Source: a virus. Taken from it: a DNA stretch of 34,070 nucleotides. Under the pieces are notes generated by a model. It was given only the letters and a program-made list of their open reading frames with translations. It was not told the DNA's origin and ran no database searches. Location: the IMG/VR virus record IMGVR_UViG_3300036985_004744, positions 1-34,070 of that record; one strand, given 5' to 3'. Shown here in pieces: positions 22,906 to 31,713 of the stretch. The translations under genes were made by a program, and so were the position numbers. Within the stretch, counting starts at the first letter, position 1. Every line of letters starts with the position of its first letter.

Positions 22906-24482
22906 CCGACCTGAAATACAGTATCGCAGTCGACGCCAACCAGGCCGACGCCGAGCTCGCGCGGCTGCATCAGTCAGCGACGACGCTGGCCGGGTCCGAG
23001 GACAAACTTGCCTCCTCGACAAACGCAGCGACCACGGCACTGGTGAAACAGGGAGACGCCGCCGGCGCGAGCGCAGGCAAGCATGAGACGCTGCGTCAAC
23101 GCATTGGGAAAATGCCCGATGTACTGGGCAAACAGGCCGCAGCTATCTCGCTCGTTTCGTCGTCGATGGAAGGCCAAAACGGGGAAGTCGGCAAGCTCGT
23201 CGCGGGTGCTGGGCAGCTGGCTGCTGCGTTTGGCGCGGGTGGTCCTTATGGGTTGGCCCTCGTCGCAACGATGGGTCTAGTGGCCAAGCTGACCGAACAC
23301 TGGGAAGCGCAAAACGCAGCTGAAGAGGCCGCGATTGCGCTAAAATATGCGGCCATCGACGCCGCAAGCGCTGAGAAAAACCGTCTGCAGACGGACCTCG
23401 TTGCACTTCGGCGCACTGCCGACCCAGAGGCCGCAGTCAAGGCGGACCGAGAGTCCGCAGTAGCCAAGATACAATCGCTACGCGCGCAGACTGCCGGCCT
23501 GAGAATCGCCGCCATGCAATACGGGGTGAGCAAAGAGGACGCGACGGCGATGAACGCAAAGGTTGGCCTTCAGAAAGACCAGCTCGCCCTCCTCGAAGAG
23601 GAGCTGACGCTGCGCGACAAAATCGCCGCCAAAGCAGCAAAACCAGTAGGGGCAGGCGACGCGCCAAAAAAACCAAAAGCCGCGAGAGCTGCGAAAGGCG
23701 ACTCGTTGCGCGACAGCGACGCCGCTGCGCGGATGCAGGAAAACGCCGACCTTGCGCAAAACCTCATTGACGAGGCCAGCCGCGCGCAGGCTGCCATCAA
23801 CGAAATCGAAAACGATGCAATCGCAAAAGCCGACAAGCGCGACCAACTGGCGGAGGATAAGGCGGAGGATGCAGCCGACGCCGCCATCAAGCGCGCAAAG
23901 CGAATTGCAGACAATAATGAGGCGTTCGCGGTCCAAAATGGAGAGCAACGAAAAGCCGCCAACGCGGCACTCCTTGCCGCCGAACAAGGTTTTGCGGACG
24001 CCGCCATCGGGATATTCGCCTCCTCGACCACACAGCTGATGACCGACGTCATCGGTGGGCAGGAAAAGGCGTTGGAGCGAATGGGCGCAAACATCCTTTC
24101 GCAGGCAGGAACATTCGTTGTCGGTGAGGGCATCAAGGTGGCCAGCCTGGGCGCTGGCCGATTGCTGGGTGGTGACGTCACCGGTGCCGTCCCCCTGGCC
24201 GGTGGCCTCGCCCTGGTGGGCCTGGGCGCGAGCATGGGAGGAGCGGGCGCCGCTTGGGCGACTCAGCTGGGCGGAGGTGGTGCTGGCGGTGGTGACCGTG
24301 GGCCCAGTTCGCGCGGGGTACCCAGTGGGCCAGCGACCGTCGGCAATGGGTCGACGTCCAATAACGTAACGATAGTCTACGCCGGTGCCTCGGGACCAAC
24401 CGCCGACCATGGCGCGCGCGCTGTCACCGATGCGCAGCAGCGCGCTAACGACCGCCAACTCCGTCGCCCTGAGGTCCGATGA
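22902..24482 (+). CDS. Tail tape measure protein
   Basis: 526 residues, directly after the chaperone. It sets tail length and is ejected with the DNA. The N-terminus (DLKYSIAVDANQADAELARLHQSATTL) is typical of tape measure starts. A hydrophobic Gly/Ala stretch at ~105-128 (GAGGPYGLALVATMGLVA) and another near ~420-460 may be membrane-active. Between them are long charged coiled-coil segments (EKNRLQTDLVALRR; AINEIENDAIAKADKRDQLAEDKAEDAADAA). At about 0.15 nm per residue this predicts a short tail, near 80 nm. No peptidase domain is visible. Confidence 0.85.
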   Translation: MTDLKYSIAVDANQADAELARLHQSATTLAGSEDKLASSTNAATTALVKQGDAAGASAGKHETLRQRIGKMPDVLGKQAAAISLVSSSMEGQNGEVGKLVAGAGQLAAAFGAGGPYGLALVATMGLVAKLTEHWEAQNAAEEAAIALKYAAIDAASAEKNRLQTDLVALRRTADPEAAVKADRESAVAKIQSLRAQTAGLRIAAMQYGVSKEDATAMNAKVGLQKDQLALLEEELTLRDKIAAKAAKPVGAGDAPKKPKAARAAKGDSLRDSDAAARMQENADLAQNLIDEASRAQAAINEIENDAIAKADKRDQLAEDKAEDAADAAIKRAKRIADNNEAFAVQNGEQRKAANAALLAAEQGFADAAIGIFASSTTQLMTDVIGGQEKALERMGANILSQAGTFVVGEGIKVASLGAGRLLGGDVTGAVPLAGGLALVGLGASMGGAGAAWATQLGGGGAGGGDRGPSSRGVPSGPATVGNGSTSNNVTIVYAGASGPTADHGARAVTDAQQRANDRQLRRPEVR

Positions 24483-25267
24483 GCTACCCACTGATTCGTC
24501 GCGCCGTGACCATCACGACAGCCAACCAAGCCATCCGCGTCAACGAGGGCGGCACCGCATACACCGCCCTCGTCGCGCCCGGTGTCTACTGGGTGCGCGA
24601 TGCCGGGGCCAACTCGCTGAACCTCGCGGTCAAAACCGCCATCGAGGCCATCACCCCGACGAACACCTACTCGGTGACGACGGTGCCGAGCATCAACCCG
24701 GCGACGAGCAACGCCACGACGACCATCACCAGGCTCACCGGCGCCGCAACGTTCGGGATCCTCGCTGCCAGTTTCCTGACCACGTTCCCCATGCATGCAC
24801 TCGGGTTCGCCGTCGACACCGCCGTCGACGCAACGCCGAAGGTCAGCACCAAGTCCGCATCGGGGCTGTGGGTGTCCAATGACATGCTGACCTTTGACGA
24901 GCCCGACGAGACCGGCGAGGTGTTTGGCGACCTTCCGACGCGAGGGGGTGTCATCCTCCCCGGCTCGCAGTCCGACGAGTGGCAGCTCTATCGCTGGGCC
25001 GTGGCCTACGTCGCGCGCAATCGGACATGGACCGAGGCAAACACCTCCGACCCTAACGCAACGTGGCAAGCGTTCTGGCGTCATGTCCGCGCGGGGGCTG
25101 TCCTCGAGCTCGCGCGATTGAACGCGACCACATTCGTCGAGACCGCCCTCGCCGGGCAGTGGGTCGCTGACAAGCCGACGCGAGCCAACGTCGGGCCTGT
25201 TCGTCGCTCCGCAGGCTCGCCGATTTACAGCTGGCCCATGGTTTTTCAGAAGTACGTGACCCCATGA
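24479..25267 (+). CDS. Tail tip protein candidate (distal tail position)
   Basis: 262 residues, start overlapping the tape measure stop, in the position of a distal tail protein. Beta-rich N-terminal half (TITTANQAIRVNEGGTAYTALVAPGVYWVRD; TNTYSVTTVPSINPATSNAT), then mixed structure with LPGSQSDEWQLYRWAVAYVARN, and a C-terminal FRRSAGSPIYSW-like region (VRRSAGSPIYSWPMVFQ). No recognised motif. Overlap with the large tip gene that follows supports one tail-tip unit. Confidence 0.6.
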   Translation: MSYPLIRRAVTITTANQAIRVNEGGTAYTALVAPGVYWVRDAGANSLNLAVKTAIEAITPTNTYSVTTVPSINPATSNATTTITRLTGAATFGILAASFLTTFPMHALGFAVDTAVDATPKVSTKSASGLWVSNDMLTFDEPDETGEVFGDLPTRGGVILPGSQSDEWQLYRWAVAYVARNRTWTEANTSDPNATWQAFWRHVRAGAVLELARLNATTFVETALAGQWVADKPTRANVGPVRRSAGSPIYSWPMVFQKYVTP

Positions 25268-27531
25268 CGTTCGCCTCTCGCATTCTCTCAGCGTCGTCAA
25301 AGGCCCTCCGCCTTACGGTCTCCATCGACGGGGTGCCCCTCGACCTCACCGCTGCGTTTCTCACGACGGCGCCGACGGCACCGGCCCTCGATGGTCGAGG
25401 CATGCTGGTGTCCGTCGACGAGAGCACCACGACTCTCGACCGACAAAAGCGCATCCAGACCGGCGGGGGTTTCACCGCCGTCATCCAAGACCGCGCTGAC
25501 ATCCTGCGCGGCCTGTTTTCCACCAGGTCGTTTCGCGTGACCTGGGTGACAGCCAATACCAGCAAAAGCGCCACCACTATCTCGGTCAACAGCACCACCC
25601 CACTGCCGTCGTCGGGTGTCATTTACGTCGCTGGCGAGACCATCCAATACACCGGCAAAACCACTGGGCCCGACACCCTCACCGGATGCACTCGCGGGGC
25701 CTATGGCTCACCGGCGCAGTCACATCGAGGAGGTGCCGACCAGGGCGCGTCGGTGTTCCTCGTCCCTCCATCATTCCTGGGCCGGCGGGTCCGCCTGGTG
25801 GGGACCTTTGACGACGACGACGGCAACCCCGACACCTCGACGACCGAGACGCTGGGCACCTATCGCCTGGAGCGCGCACCAGTCGAGGACGGGCAGGGCC
25901 GCTGGGAGCTGCGCTGCTCCCACCTGAGCGATGAGTTTGGAAAACGCAAAATCGGGACCGGCATCAAGGAAATCAAAACCCCCGGCAGTCGGGCGCAGTA
26001 TTCTGTTGACGCCGGCGGCGTCCAAATCATCACCATTGTCACCCTCGACGGGGTGGCAAAACTCCTCACGCAGGGCGCCTACCCGACGCACCTGATGGTG
26101 CAGTCCGCAGGCGCAGGCCGGACCATCCTCCCCATTCGCACCATCACCGACGGGGCCACCGGCGACATCATAGAATGCTATGCGATTGCCCTCACCGAGC
26201 AGGGCCGTCGTCTGCTCAGTGACGCCTGGTGGGTCGACGACAGCGGAGGAAACGCGGCTGCGCTCGAGCGGCTGGAAATCGAGTGGGTCAAACACATTGT
26301 CCTGCTGGAGGGTGGGCTGCCGTCGGCGCTGCTGAAATACGCGCTGACGTCGATTGTGGGAGACGGGGCCAACGGGGCCAACGATGTGCTGGGTGGGCTC
26401 ACCCCGACGACGCTGGGTGGGCCTGGGTTCCGTATGGGCGCCGGCATGCCCGGCAGCGAGATAGACACCGCGTCTCTGACGCAGACCAGCATCCCCAGCA
26501 GCTGGACCTGGGTCATCGACGAGGAGCTGCCTGTCGCCGACATCGTCCGCGACTACTGCCGCGACAGCAACACTGCCGCCGTATTTACCCCCGCCGGGCT
26601 GCTGACATTCAAACCGCTGGTGGAGCAACGCGCCACGGCTGTCGCTGCCATTGTCGAGGACGACGTTATTGGGCCCATCAAGGCCAGCATCGCGGAGGAA
26701 AACATATTCGGCCGCGCGCGCATCGACTGCGGATACGACCCCATCGACGGGGAGTATGAGGCCAGCATCGACGTCATCGACGAGGAGATAGCTGCTACCT
26801 ACGCGCCTGCCGAGGGTTCGCTCGTTCTCGAGTCTCGCAGCATCATGATTGACCCAATCCCCACCGGTGGGGAGGGTTCGCTGATTCGACCTACGATGAT
26901 GATTGACGAAATCTTGCCCGATCTGCGCCGGTCAATGCTCGATAACCGGGGCGGGTCCCTGTACCTGCGTTTCGTCGTCGACGCCCGACACATGCTGCGC
27001 AACCTGGGCGACCTACTGAGCCTGTCGTTTCCATCGGTGAGCGACTTTCGAGGTGGCAACTGTGGGGCCGTCCTCGGGCGCGTCATGGAGCGAACGCCAA
27101 ACTGGACCGACCTGACGATGGAGGTCTCGGTCATCGTCGAGGAGGCGGCTTACCATTTTGCCCCGTTCGGCGTCGCCACCACCGTCGACGCCCCCTCCGC
27201 CGGGCTGCAGGTGCTCCACCTGTCTACGACAGATTTTGGCCATGGGTCGACGCCGGCTGCGTCGTTTCGCGTGGGCGACGCATTGAATGTCTACAACCCG
27301 ACGACCAACGTCATGCGCGCCAATAACATCAAGGTGACGGCGACCAACAACGTCGGGGACATCACCGTCGAGGACCTATCCGGCGCCGTCCTGCCCGTCA
27401 TCGCTGGCGAGGTGGTGCAGTATGTGTACTCTACCGTTTTCGTGGCGAGCAACGACGGCTTTGAACCCGATGACCTTGCTATGCTCGATGGCCTCACCGA
27501 CTGGAACAATGCCCGCACGAGGTGGCGCTGA
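25264..27531 (+). CDS. Large tail tip / baseplate hub protein candidate
   Basis: 755 residues, the second largest gene, after the distal-tail candidate. Residues ~97-175 hold a common phage tail module: ISVNSTTPLPSSGVIYVAGE, then TIQYTGK, TLTGCTRGAYGS and SHRGG. The middle contains hub-like alpha/beta sequence (VIDEELPVADIVRDYCRDSN; LLTFKPLVEQRATAVAAIVEDD), and after ~600 it is beta-rich again, with FHVGDALNVYNP-like text (FRVGDALNVYNPTTN). The layout suits a Tal/hub protein at the tail end that contacts the host; no peptidase or lysozyme motif is seen. Confidence 0.6.
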   Translation: MTFASRILSASSKALRLTVSIDGVPLDLTAAFLTTAPTAPALDGRGMLVSVDESTTTLDRQKRIQTGGGFTAVIQDRADILRGLFSTRSFRVTWVTANTSKSATTISVNSTTPLPSSGVIYVAGETIQYTGKTTGPDTLTGCTRGAYGSPAQSHRGGADQGASVFLVPPSFLGRRVRLVGTFDDDDGNPDTSTTETLGTYRLERAPVEDGQGRWELRCSHLSDEFGKRKIGTGIKEIKTPGSRAQYSVDAGGVQIITIVTLDGVAKLLTQGAYPTHLMVQSAGAGRTILPIRTITDGATGDIIECYAIALTEQGRRLLSDAWWVDDSGGNAAALERLEIEWVKHIVLLEGGLPSALLKYALTSIVGDGANGANDVLGGLTPTTLGGPGFRMGAGMPGSEIDTASLTQTSIPSSWTWVIDEELPVADIVRDYCRDSNTAAVFTPAGLLTFKPLVEQRATAVAAIVEDDVIGPIKASIAEENIFGRARIDCGYDPIDGEYEASIDVIDEEIAATYAPAEGSLVLESRSIMIDPIPTGGEGSLIRPTMMIDEILPDLRRSMLDNRGGSLYLRFVVDARHMLRNLGDLLSLSFPSVSDFRGGNCGAVLGRVMERTPNWTDLTMEVSVIVEEAAYHFAPFGVATTVDAPSAGLQVLHLSTTDFGHGSTPAASFRVGDALNVYNPTTNVMRANNIKVTATNNVGDITVEDLSGAVLPVIAGEVVQYVYSTVFVASNDGFEPDDLAMLDGLTDWNNARTRWR

Positions 27532-28904
27532 TGGCTGTCCTGAAAAATACCACCTATGAGGGCTCGCCCATTTTCGACATCGACCCGGGCTCAGAAACCT
27601 GGAAGCGCACCCTCGCCAACGCCCAGGGCGACGTGGCCGGCGCCCTCGCCCTGCTGACCGACAACGCCGAGGCCGACCACATCGACCATAGTGGGAGCGG
27701 GAGAGGTGCGCTGCTGGGAGTCCCGTGGGTGAACCAGGCCATGGGCATCGGGCTGGGCCTCGACACTGGCGGGGCGAAAAACGGCGGGGTCGTCGCTGGC
27801 GACCTGAAAAACTTTTTCTTTTTTTTGCGCATCGAACCGGGCGAAACCGAGGTCGTCGTCGACGTCACGATTGCCAACCTCCTCGACGGGTTCAACCCTC
27901 GCGTCCGGCTGTCATCGACGTCAAACATTGCCACAGCTGTCGGCGCTGACCTTGAACTTGACCTGCAAGGCACACCCGCCGCTGGGCAGGTGACCTATGA
28001 GGCCACATTCACGGGGTGCGCTGCCGGCCTCGCCCTGCTGACAATCATTCTCGACTGCGAGCGCGACAGCGACATGACTGTCCTGAGTGACAGCACCGAG
28101 CTGTCCTGCGTTGTGGTGCGAAAAAACAGGGCAGGGGTGGCGAAACTGCAGCCGACTCGCGACGCAAGCAACCCCGTCCCCGTCGTCGCCCCGTCGGCGA
28201 CACAGGCGTTATTTTTTCAACAGATGGACTCCGCCGTTTTTGCGCTGACGTTTGGCTACTCAGGGATGACGGGCTGGCAGACGTCGCGCGTAGACCGCAA
28301 CATCAACGGGCTGCTGGAGTTTTTGACGGGCATGCCGGCGGGCACAAACCGGACCTATACCCACACCGAGAGTGCGCTGGTTTCCCCGACGCGCGACCGG
28401 TTCCGCGCATTCACCCGCAAGACATTCGCCGCCGAGCCCATCCCCATCATCCCCATCATGTCCCTCTGTTTTGGTGGCATCAAGGACGACGGGGGCTATC
28501 TGGTGAACCCATCCTCGACGCCCTCGAAGGCTGCGCGCCGAGCCTATGCGCCCTTCCCGACATCCGCCACCTCGCAGCAGCTGGGCACCGCGCGGTGTCG
28601 CATGCCCGACGTCCCCGATGGTGTGTCCTCGGTCCTGCGCTGGGCCGTCCTTGCCGGGCAGTCCTCGGTGGCTGGCTGGACCGACGTCCGCGCCCAGGTG
28701 CAGATGGGCAGCGAGACCGCCTCGACTGCAGCAGCCCTCACCCCGGTGACTGGCGCGACGCACTTGGCCGTCCTCACCGGGGTCGCCCTCGACATGCGCC
28801 GCGACGAGCGAGACAAGCTGCAGGTTTTCTTCTCTCAACCCGCCGGGGTCTTTGCCGACACCAACTACTGTCTGCTCGCCGCAGCAGTCTGGATCGAACC
28901 ATGA
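27531..28904 (+). CDS. Tail tip-associated structural protein
   Basis: 457 residues from ATG 27531, which overlaps the previous stop; an in-frame GTG at 27522 is an alternative. Beta-rich throughout, with VVVDVTIANLLDGFNPRVRLS, YEATFTGCAAGLALLTIILDCE and LQVFFSQPAGVF. A striking run of Phe codons (LKNFFFFLRIE) contains eight T residues in the DNA, 27819-27826. No family recognised. The gene lies within the tail-tip run and shares its stop/start overlap with the next gene, so a virion role is likely. Confidence 0.6.
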   Translation: MAVLKNTTYEGSPIFDIDPGSETWKRTLANAQGDVAGALALLTDNAEADHIDHSGSGRGALLGVPWVNQAMGIGLGLDTGGAKNGGVVAGDLKNFFFFLRIEPGETEVVVDVTIANLLDGFNPRVRLSSTSNIATAVGADLELDLQGTPAAGQVTYEATFTGCAAGLALLTIILDCERDSDMTVLSDSTELSCVVVRKNRAGVAKLQPTRDASNPVPVVAPSATQALFFQQMDSAVFALTFGYSGMTGWQTSRVDRNINGLLEFLTGMPAGTNRTYTHTESALVSPTRDRFRAFTRKTFAAEPIPIIPIMSLCFGGIKDDGGYLVNPSSTPSKAARRAYAPFPTSATSQQLGTARCRMPDVPDGVSSVLRWAVLAGQSSVAGWTDVRAQVQMGSETASTAAALTPVTGATHLAVLTGVALDMRRDERDKLQVFFSQPAGVFADTNYCLLAAAVWIEP

Positions 28905-29566
28905 CCGCGCGCGTGTTCTCTCGTCGATTCCTCTCTGCCGCTGCGACCCAGACGCACGCACACGCCTATTCCGAGACCGCTCAGTCGCTCGTCGGGCGCA
29001 CTCGGTTCGCTTGGGAGCTGGCCACCGGGGCCAGCGCAGTTACCGGTGAGCTCCCTATGGTCGAGGTCAACCCGCAGGGGCAGATAGGCTGCGACATGAG
29101 CGGGCCCCCGTTTGGTCCCGCCCTGCTGCTGCCGGTGTGGGAATGGGTGGGGCAGCCTGATGGGGGCGTCTCGCCAAGCAACTACCTCAGCGCCATCGGT
29201 ACGACGACGGTGAGGCTGCCCCAGTTCTCGCTGTGGAATCGCCCGCATGCAGTACGCCCCGACGGGCTCGCCCCGCTGCAGCAGATGGTCTTCTCTCATC
29301 GCACCCAGGCCGGCGCAGGCACGTCGACGGTGCTCACCATCACTTTCCGCAACATCACCAACGGCACCGAGGTGGTCTACACCCGCACTATCAACACGAC
29401 GTCGACGGTGGACTACACCGAGACCGGCTACGTTCCTCTCGCGCCCGGCCTAAACAGCCTGCAGATATCCGCGAGGTCCAGCGTCGGTACGCGCGTTTTC
29501 AACATCCGCTCCATGCTCCTCGCCGTTGGCGCCAAGCGCCGCGTCGACCTCTCTTTCCCCGGGTGA
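28901..29566 (+). CDS. Beta-rich tail-associated protein
   Basis: 221 residues; ATG 28901 chosen for its overlap with the previous stop. An N-terminal segment (RVFSRRFLSAAATQTHAHAYSE) precedes a beta-sandwich-like domain: VLTITFRNITNGTEVVYTRTIN, TVDYTETGYVPLAPGLNSLQISAR and TRVFNIRSMLLAVGA. This looks like a carbohydrate-binding or jelly-roll fold, but no binding residues can be named. It is the last structural gene before the patatin and lysis genes. Confidence 0.55.
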   Translation: MTARVFSRRFLSAAATQTHAHAYSETAQSLVGRTRFAWELATGASAVTGELPMVEVNPQGQIGCDMSGPPFGPALLLPVWEWVGQPDGGVSPSNYLSAIGTTTVRLPQFSLWNRPHAVRPDGLAPLQQMVFSHRTQAGAGTSTVLTITFRNITNGTEVVYTRTINTTSTVDYTETGYVPLAPGLNSLQISARSSVGTRVFNIRSMLLAVGAKRRVDLSFPG

Positions 29567-29571
29567 CCTCG

Positions 29572-30432
29572 ATGGCCTCCTCCCCTATCGCCGGCTCCTC
29601 GTCCGATGTCTCCCTCGCTGTCACCGGCGGGGGGACCAACGTCATCGCCCTCGCCGCTGCCCTGTATGCAATCGTCCGCCGACTCTCGCAGGAGCGTCGA
29701 CAGGTTCGCGCCCTGGTGGGCAGCAGCGCGGGAGGCCTGTCGGTGCTGGGCGCTGCGTTCGGCGTCGACGAGGAACGATTGCAGGCCCAGCTGGAGGGCG
29801 CCTGCAGTCGCAACAGGCTCATCGACGGGGGCCCGCACAACATCATCATGTTCGGGGCATGGGCCTCCATGGCTGAGTTCCGCCGCAACGCCGCCCTTGT
29901 CCTCGGGGCAGACGCCCGCCTGGGCGATGCGCGCACCCCCGTGGCCTGCATGGTGAGCGACCAATGGACCGGGCGCCCTCGCATCATCTCGTCCTGGGAA
30001 CACCCCGGGGCCAGCGCCGTCGACCTCGCCTGCGCCACTGCCGCCATTCCCTACGTTTTCGAGCGTCAGAAAATCAGGGGCCTCGACGACCATCACTACG
30101 TCGACGGCGGTGTTGCAAAAAACCTTGCCTCCGACGAGCTGGACCGGTTCCGCTGCCCGGTGGTGTCGCTGCGACTGCAGTCCCCAGCTCGCGCGCCGGC
30201 TGAGCCTAAGGGCCCGCTGGGCAGGCTGCTCGCCAACGCCGAGCTGCTGATGCATGCGAGCAACAACGCATGGGAGAGCGACCACCCCGACAGCGTCGTC
30301 GTCGACGTTCCCGGTGAGAACGGTCTCGATTTTGACCTGTCGCGTGGGGACTGCATGCGCCGCCGAGGGGCTGGGCAGATGGCCGGCGACGGATGCCGCC
30401 TGCCCCCACCCGGGCAGCCCGCAAGGAGATAG
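29572..30432 (+). CDS. Patatin-like phospholipase
   Basis: 286 residues from ATG 29572, 5 bases after the previous stop. All patatin landmarks are present: the glycine-rich oxyanion loop LAVTGGGTNV (G19-G21), the nucleophile elbow ALVGSSAGG (G-S-S-A-G, Ser52), the ACATAAIPYVFE block (~153-164) that matches the family's 'S.A.P..F', and the dyad aspartate in YVDGG (D178). Patatins are Ser/Asp lipid acyl hydrolases, so it probably cleaves phospholipids. There is no signal peptide or membrane helix. It lies just upstream of the holin candidate and cysteine peptidase, so a lysis or envelope-disruption role is likely by context. A virion entry role or a defence-related role is possible. The enzyme family is confident, the biological role is not. 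Confidence 0.88.
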   Translation: MASSPIAGSSSDVSLAVTGGGTNVIALAAALYAIVRRLSQERRQVRALVGSSAGGLSVLGAAFGVDEERLQAQLEGACSRNRLIDGGPHNIIMFGAWASMAEFRRNAALVLGADARLGDARTPVACMVSDQWTGRPRIISSWEHPGASAVDLACATAAIPYVFERQKIRGLDDHHYVDGGVAKNLASDELDRFRCPVVSLRLQSPARAPAEPKGPLGRLLANAELLMHASNNAWESDHPDSVVVDVPGENGLDFDLSRGDCMRRRGAGQMAGDGCRLPPPGQPARR

Positions 30433-30500
30433 CCTCAGCACCATCGGGGCGATACAGTGTGAGGCATGCGCGCACCCCTCACCCTCACCCTGGACGGCAC

Positions 30501-30896
30501 ATGACCGCAGGCATCGCTACCGTCCTCGCCGACCACACCGGCGCCGTCGTCGCGGGTGGGGCCAGCTCCCTCGGGGCCCTCGCGTTCGCCGCCGGGCAGG
30601 TGCCGATACCACCGGGGGTGCCCGTCGAGGTGGTGTGGGCAGCGGTTACGTTCGGGCCCCCGCTCGCCTGGCTGGGTGTGGCCATCCTCCGCGCGACCGC
30701 GAGCTACCACGTCACCCGCCGACTGCGCGCGCAGGAGCGGGCCGACAAGTTGCTCGCGGCTGGGCATGCCGTCGACGATGACGACGTCGAGAAACACCTC
30801 GACGCTGCCGACCGGCACGCGAGTTGGGCCAGCGCCCTCGGGCAGGCGAGTACCGACGTCGCACCCTCGCCCGTTCGTCCTCGGAAGGTCTCTTGA
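30501..30896 (+). CDS. Holin candidate
   Basis: 131 residues from ATG 30501. Two hydrophobic segments, about residues 14-30 (AVVAGGASSLGALAFAAG) and 39-62 (EVVWAAVTFGPPLAWLGVAILRA), are followed by a long charged cytoplasmic-type tail (RRLRAQERADKLLAAGHAVDDDDVEKHL). This is a plausible holin or pinholin shape. It sits between the patatin and cysteine peptidase genes. A 12-codon frame (ATG 30466) ends with a TGA overlapping this start and could couple translation. The hydrophobic segments are seen; pore formation is inferred. Confidence 0.6.
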   Translation: MTAGIATVLADHTGAVVAGGASSLGALAFAAGQVPIPPGVPVEVVWAAVTFGPPLAWLGVAILRATASYHVTRRLRAQERADKLLAAGHAVDDDDVEKHLDAADRHASWASALGQASTDVAPSPVRPRKVS

Positions 30897-31528
30897 GCCT
30901 CCGTCGCATCGGCCACCTTGACCCTTCCCGGGTCCTCCACCAGGGGGCCACGTCTTGGCGCGACCACCTCGTCGGGTTGTCTCGCGACAAGAAGCAGCAC
31001 ACCTTTGGCCGGGTGGGGTGCGCGGTGACCGCCGTCGCCCAGGCCGTGCTGCTGCTCAGGCAGGAGCTCGCGACACCCCTCACCGTCCAGAGTCGAGGCA
31101 TCGCCGCAACGCCCGCAGTGTGGACGCAGGACCGCCCTGCCGCTGCTCGCCTGGGCCGTCTCGTTCGAGCGCAAGGCCTGCGCTGCGACGACGCCCCCAT
31201 CGGCGACAACGGCGACGACGTCTACGACGACATCGACACTGCGAGCCACCGCACTGCCATCCTCGACACCCTCGCCGCCGGCGGGGCGTGCCTGCTGTGG
31301 GTGGACACCGACCTGAGCGACGCGAGCACCGCTGGCCGGCACTGGGTCCTCGCGCATGCAGTCCTCGTCGACGACAGCGCCAAGGGCATCGTCGGGGTGG
31401 TGCATATCTGCGACCCTGCCACCGCGCGCGTCGAGGGCCTGGACCTGCGCACCCTGTCCGGCTGCATCATGTGGGGCGAGCGCCCTCGAGCCTACGCCGT
31501 CCGCGCTGTTCGACCCATCCGTCGTTGA
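30893..31528 (+). CDS. C39-like cysteine peptidase, probable endolysin
   Basis: 211 residues from TTG 30893, which overlaps the holin stop and has GGAAGG 6 bases upstream; an ATG at 30824 in frame would overlap the holin by 73 bases and is less likely. A papain/C39-type triad is visible: C43 in FGRVGCAVTAVAQAV, H150 in GRHWVLAHAVLVDD and D174 in VVHICDPATARV. Such folds serve as bacteriocin-processing peptidases and as phage peptidoglycan or cell-wall hydrolases. Beside a holin candidate, an endolysin is the best reading. There is no signal peptide and no recognisable wall-binding domain. No spanin-like gene follows; the next feature is a terminator. Confidence 0.7.
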   Translation: MSLRRIGHLDPSRVLHQGATSWRDHLVGLSRDKKQHTFGRVGCAVTAVAQAVLLLRQELATPLTVQSRGIAATPAVWTQDRPAAARLGRLVRAQGLRCDDAPIGDNGDDVYDDIDTASHRTAILDTLAAGGACLLWVDTDLSDASTAGRHWVLAHAVLVDDSAKGIVGVVHICDPATARVEGLDLRTLSGCIMWGERPRAYAVRAVRPIRR

Positions 31529-31605
31529 CGTCGTCGACACCGGTGACTACCCTGTGGCCTGGGCCGTCGTGGGCCCGGGTCCGGTCTCTCTGAGAGTGTG
31601 TGTCG

Positions 31606-31637
31606 CGCGCCATCCCCCCGGGTGGCGCGTTTTTTTT
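31606..31637 (+). terminator. Strong intrinsic terminator ending the late genes
   Basis: CGCGCCATCC pairs with GGGTGGCGCG (one G-U) across a CCCC loop, followed by eight T residues (31630-31637). It ends the late transcript after the peptidase gene. The descending arm (31622-31628, GTGGCGC) can also pair with GCGCCAC at 31640-31646, so an alternative hairpin competes with the terminator. Confidence 0.9.
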
Positions 31638-31713
31638 GTGCGCCACGTCACATCGCTTCCACGGGAAACGCTGGAATGGCGTTGCAATGCGGATGCCTGC
31701 TTGACGTTGGAAC

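Noticed and set aside
30466-30504. 12-codon frame before the holin candidate as an independent gene
   Set aside because: Too short to support as a protein; at most a translational coupling leader, mentioned with the holin entry.
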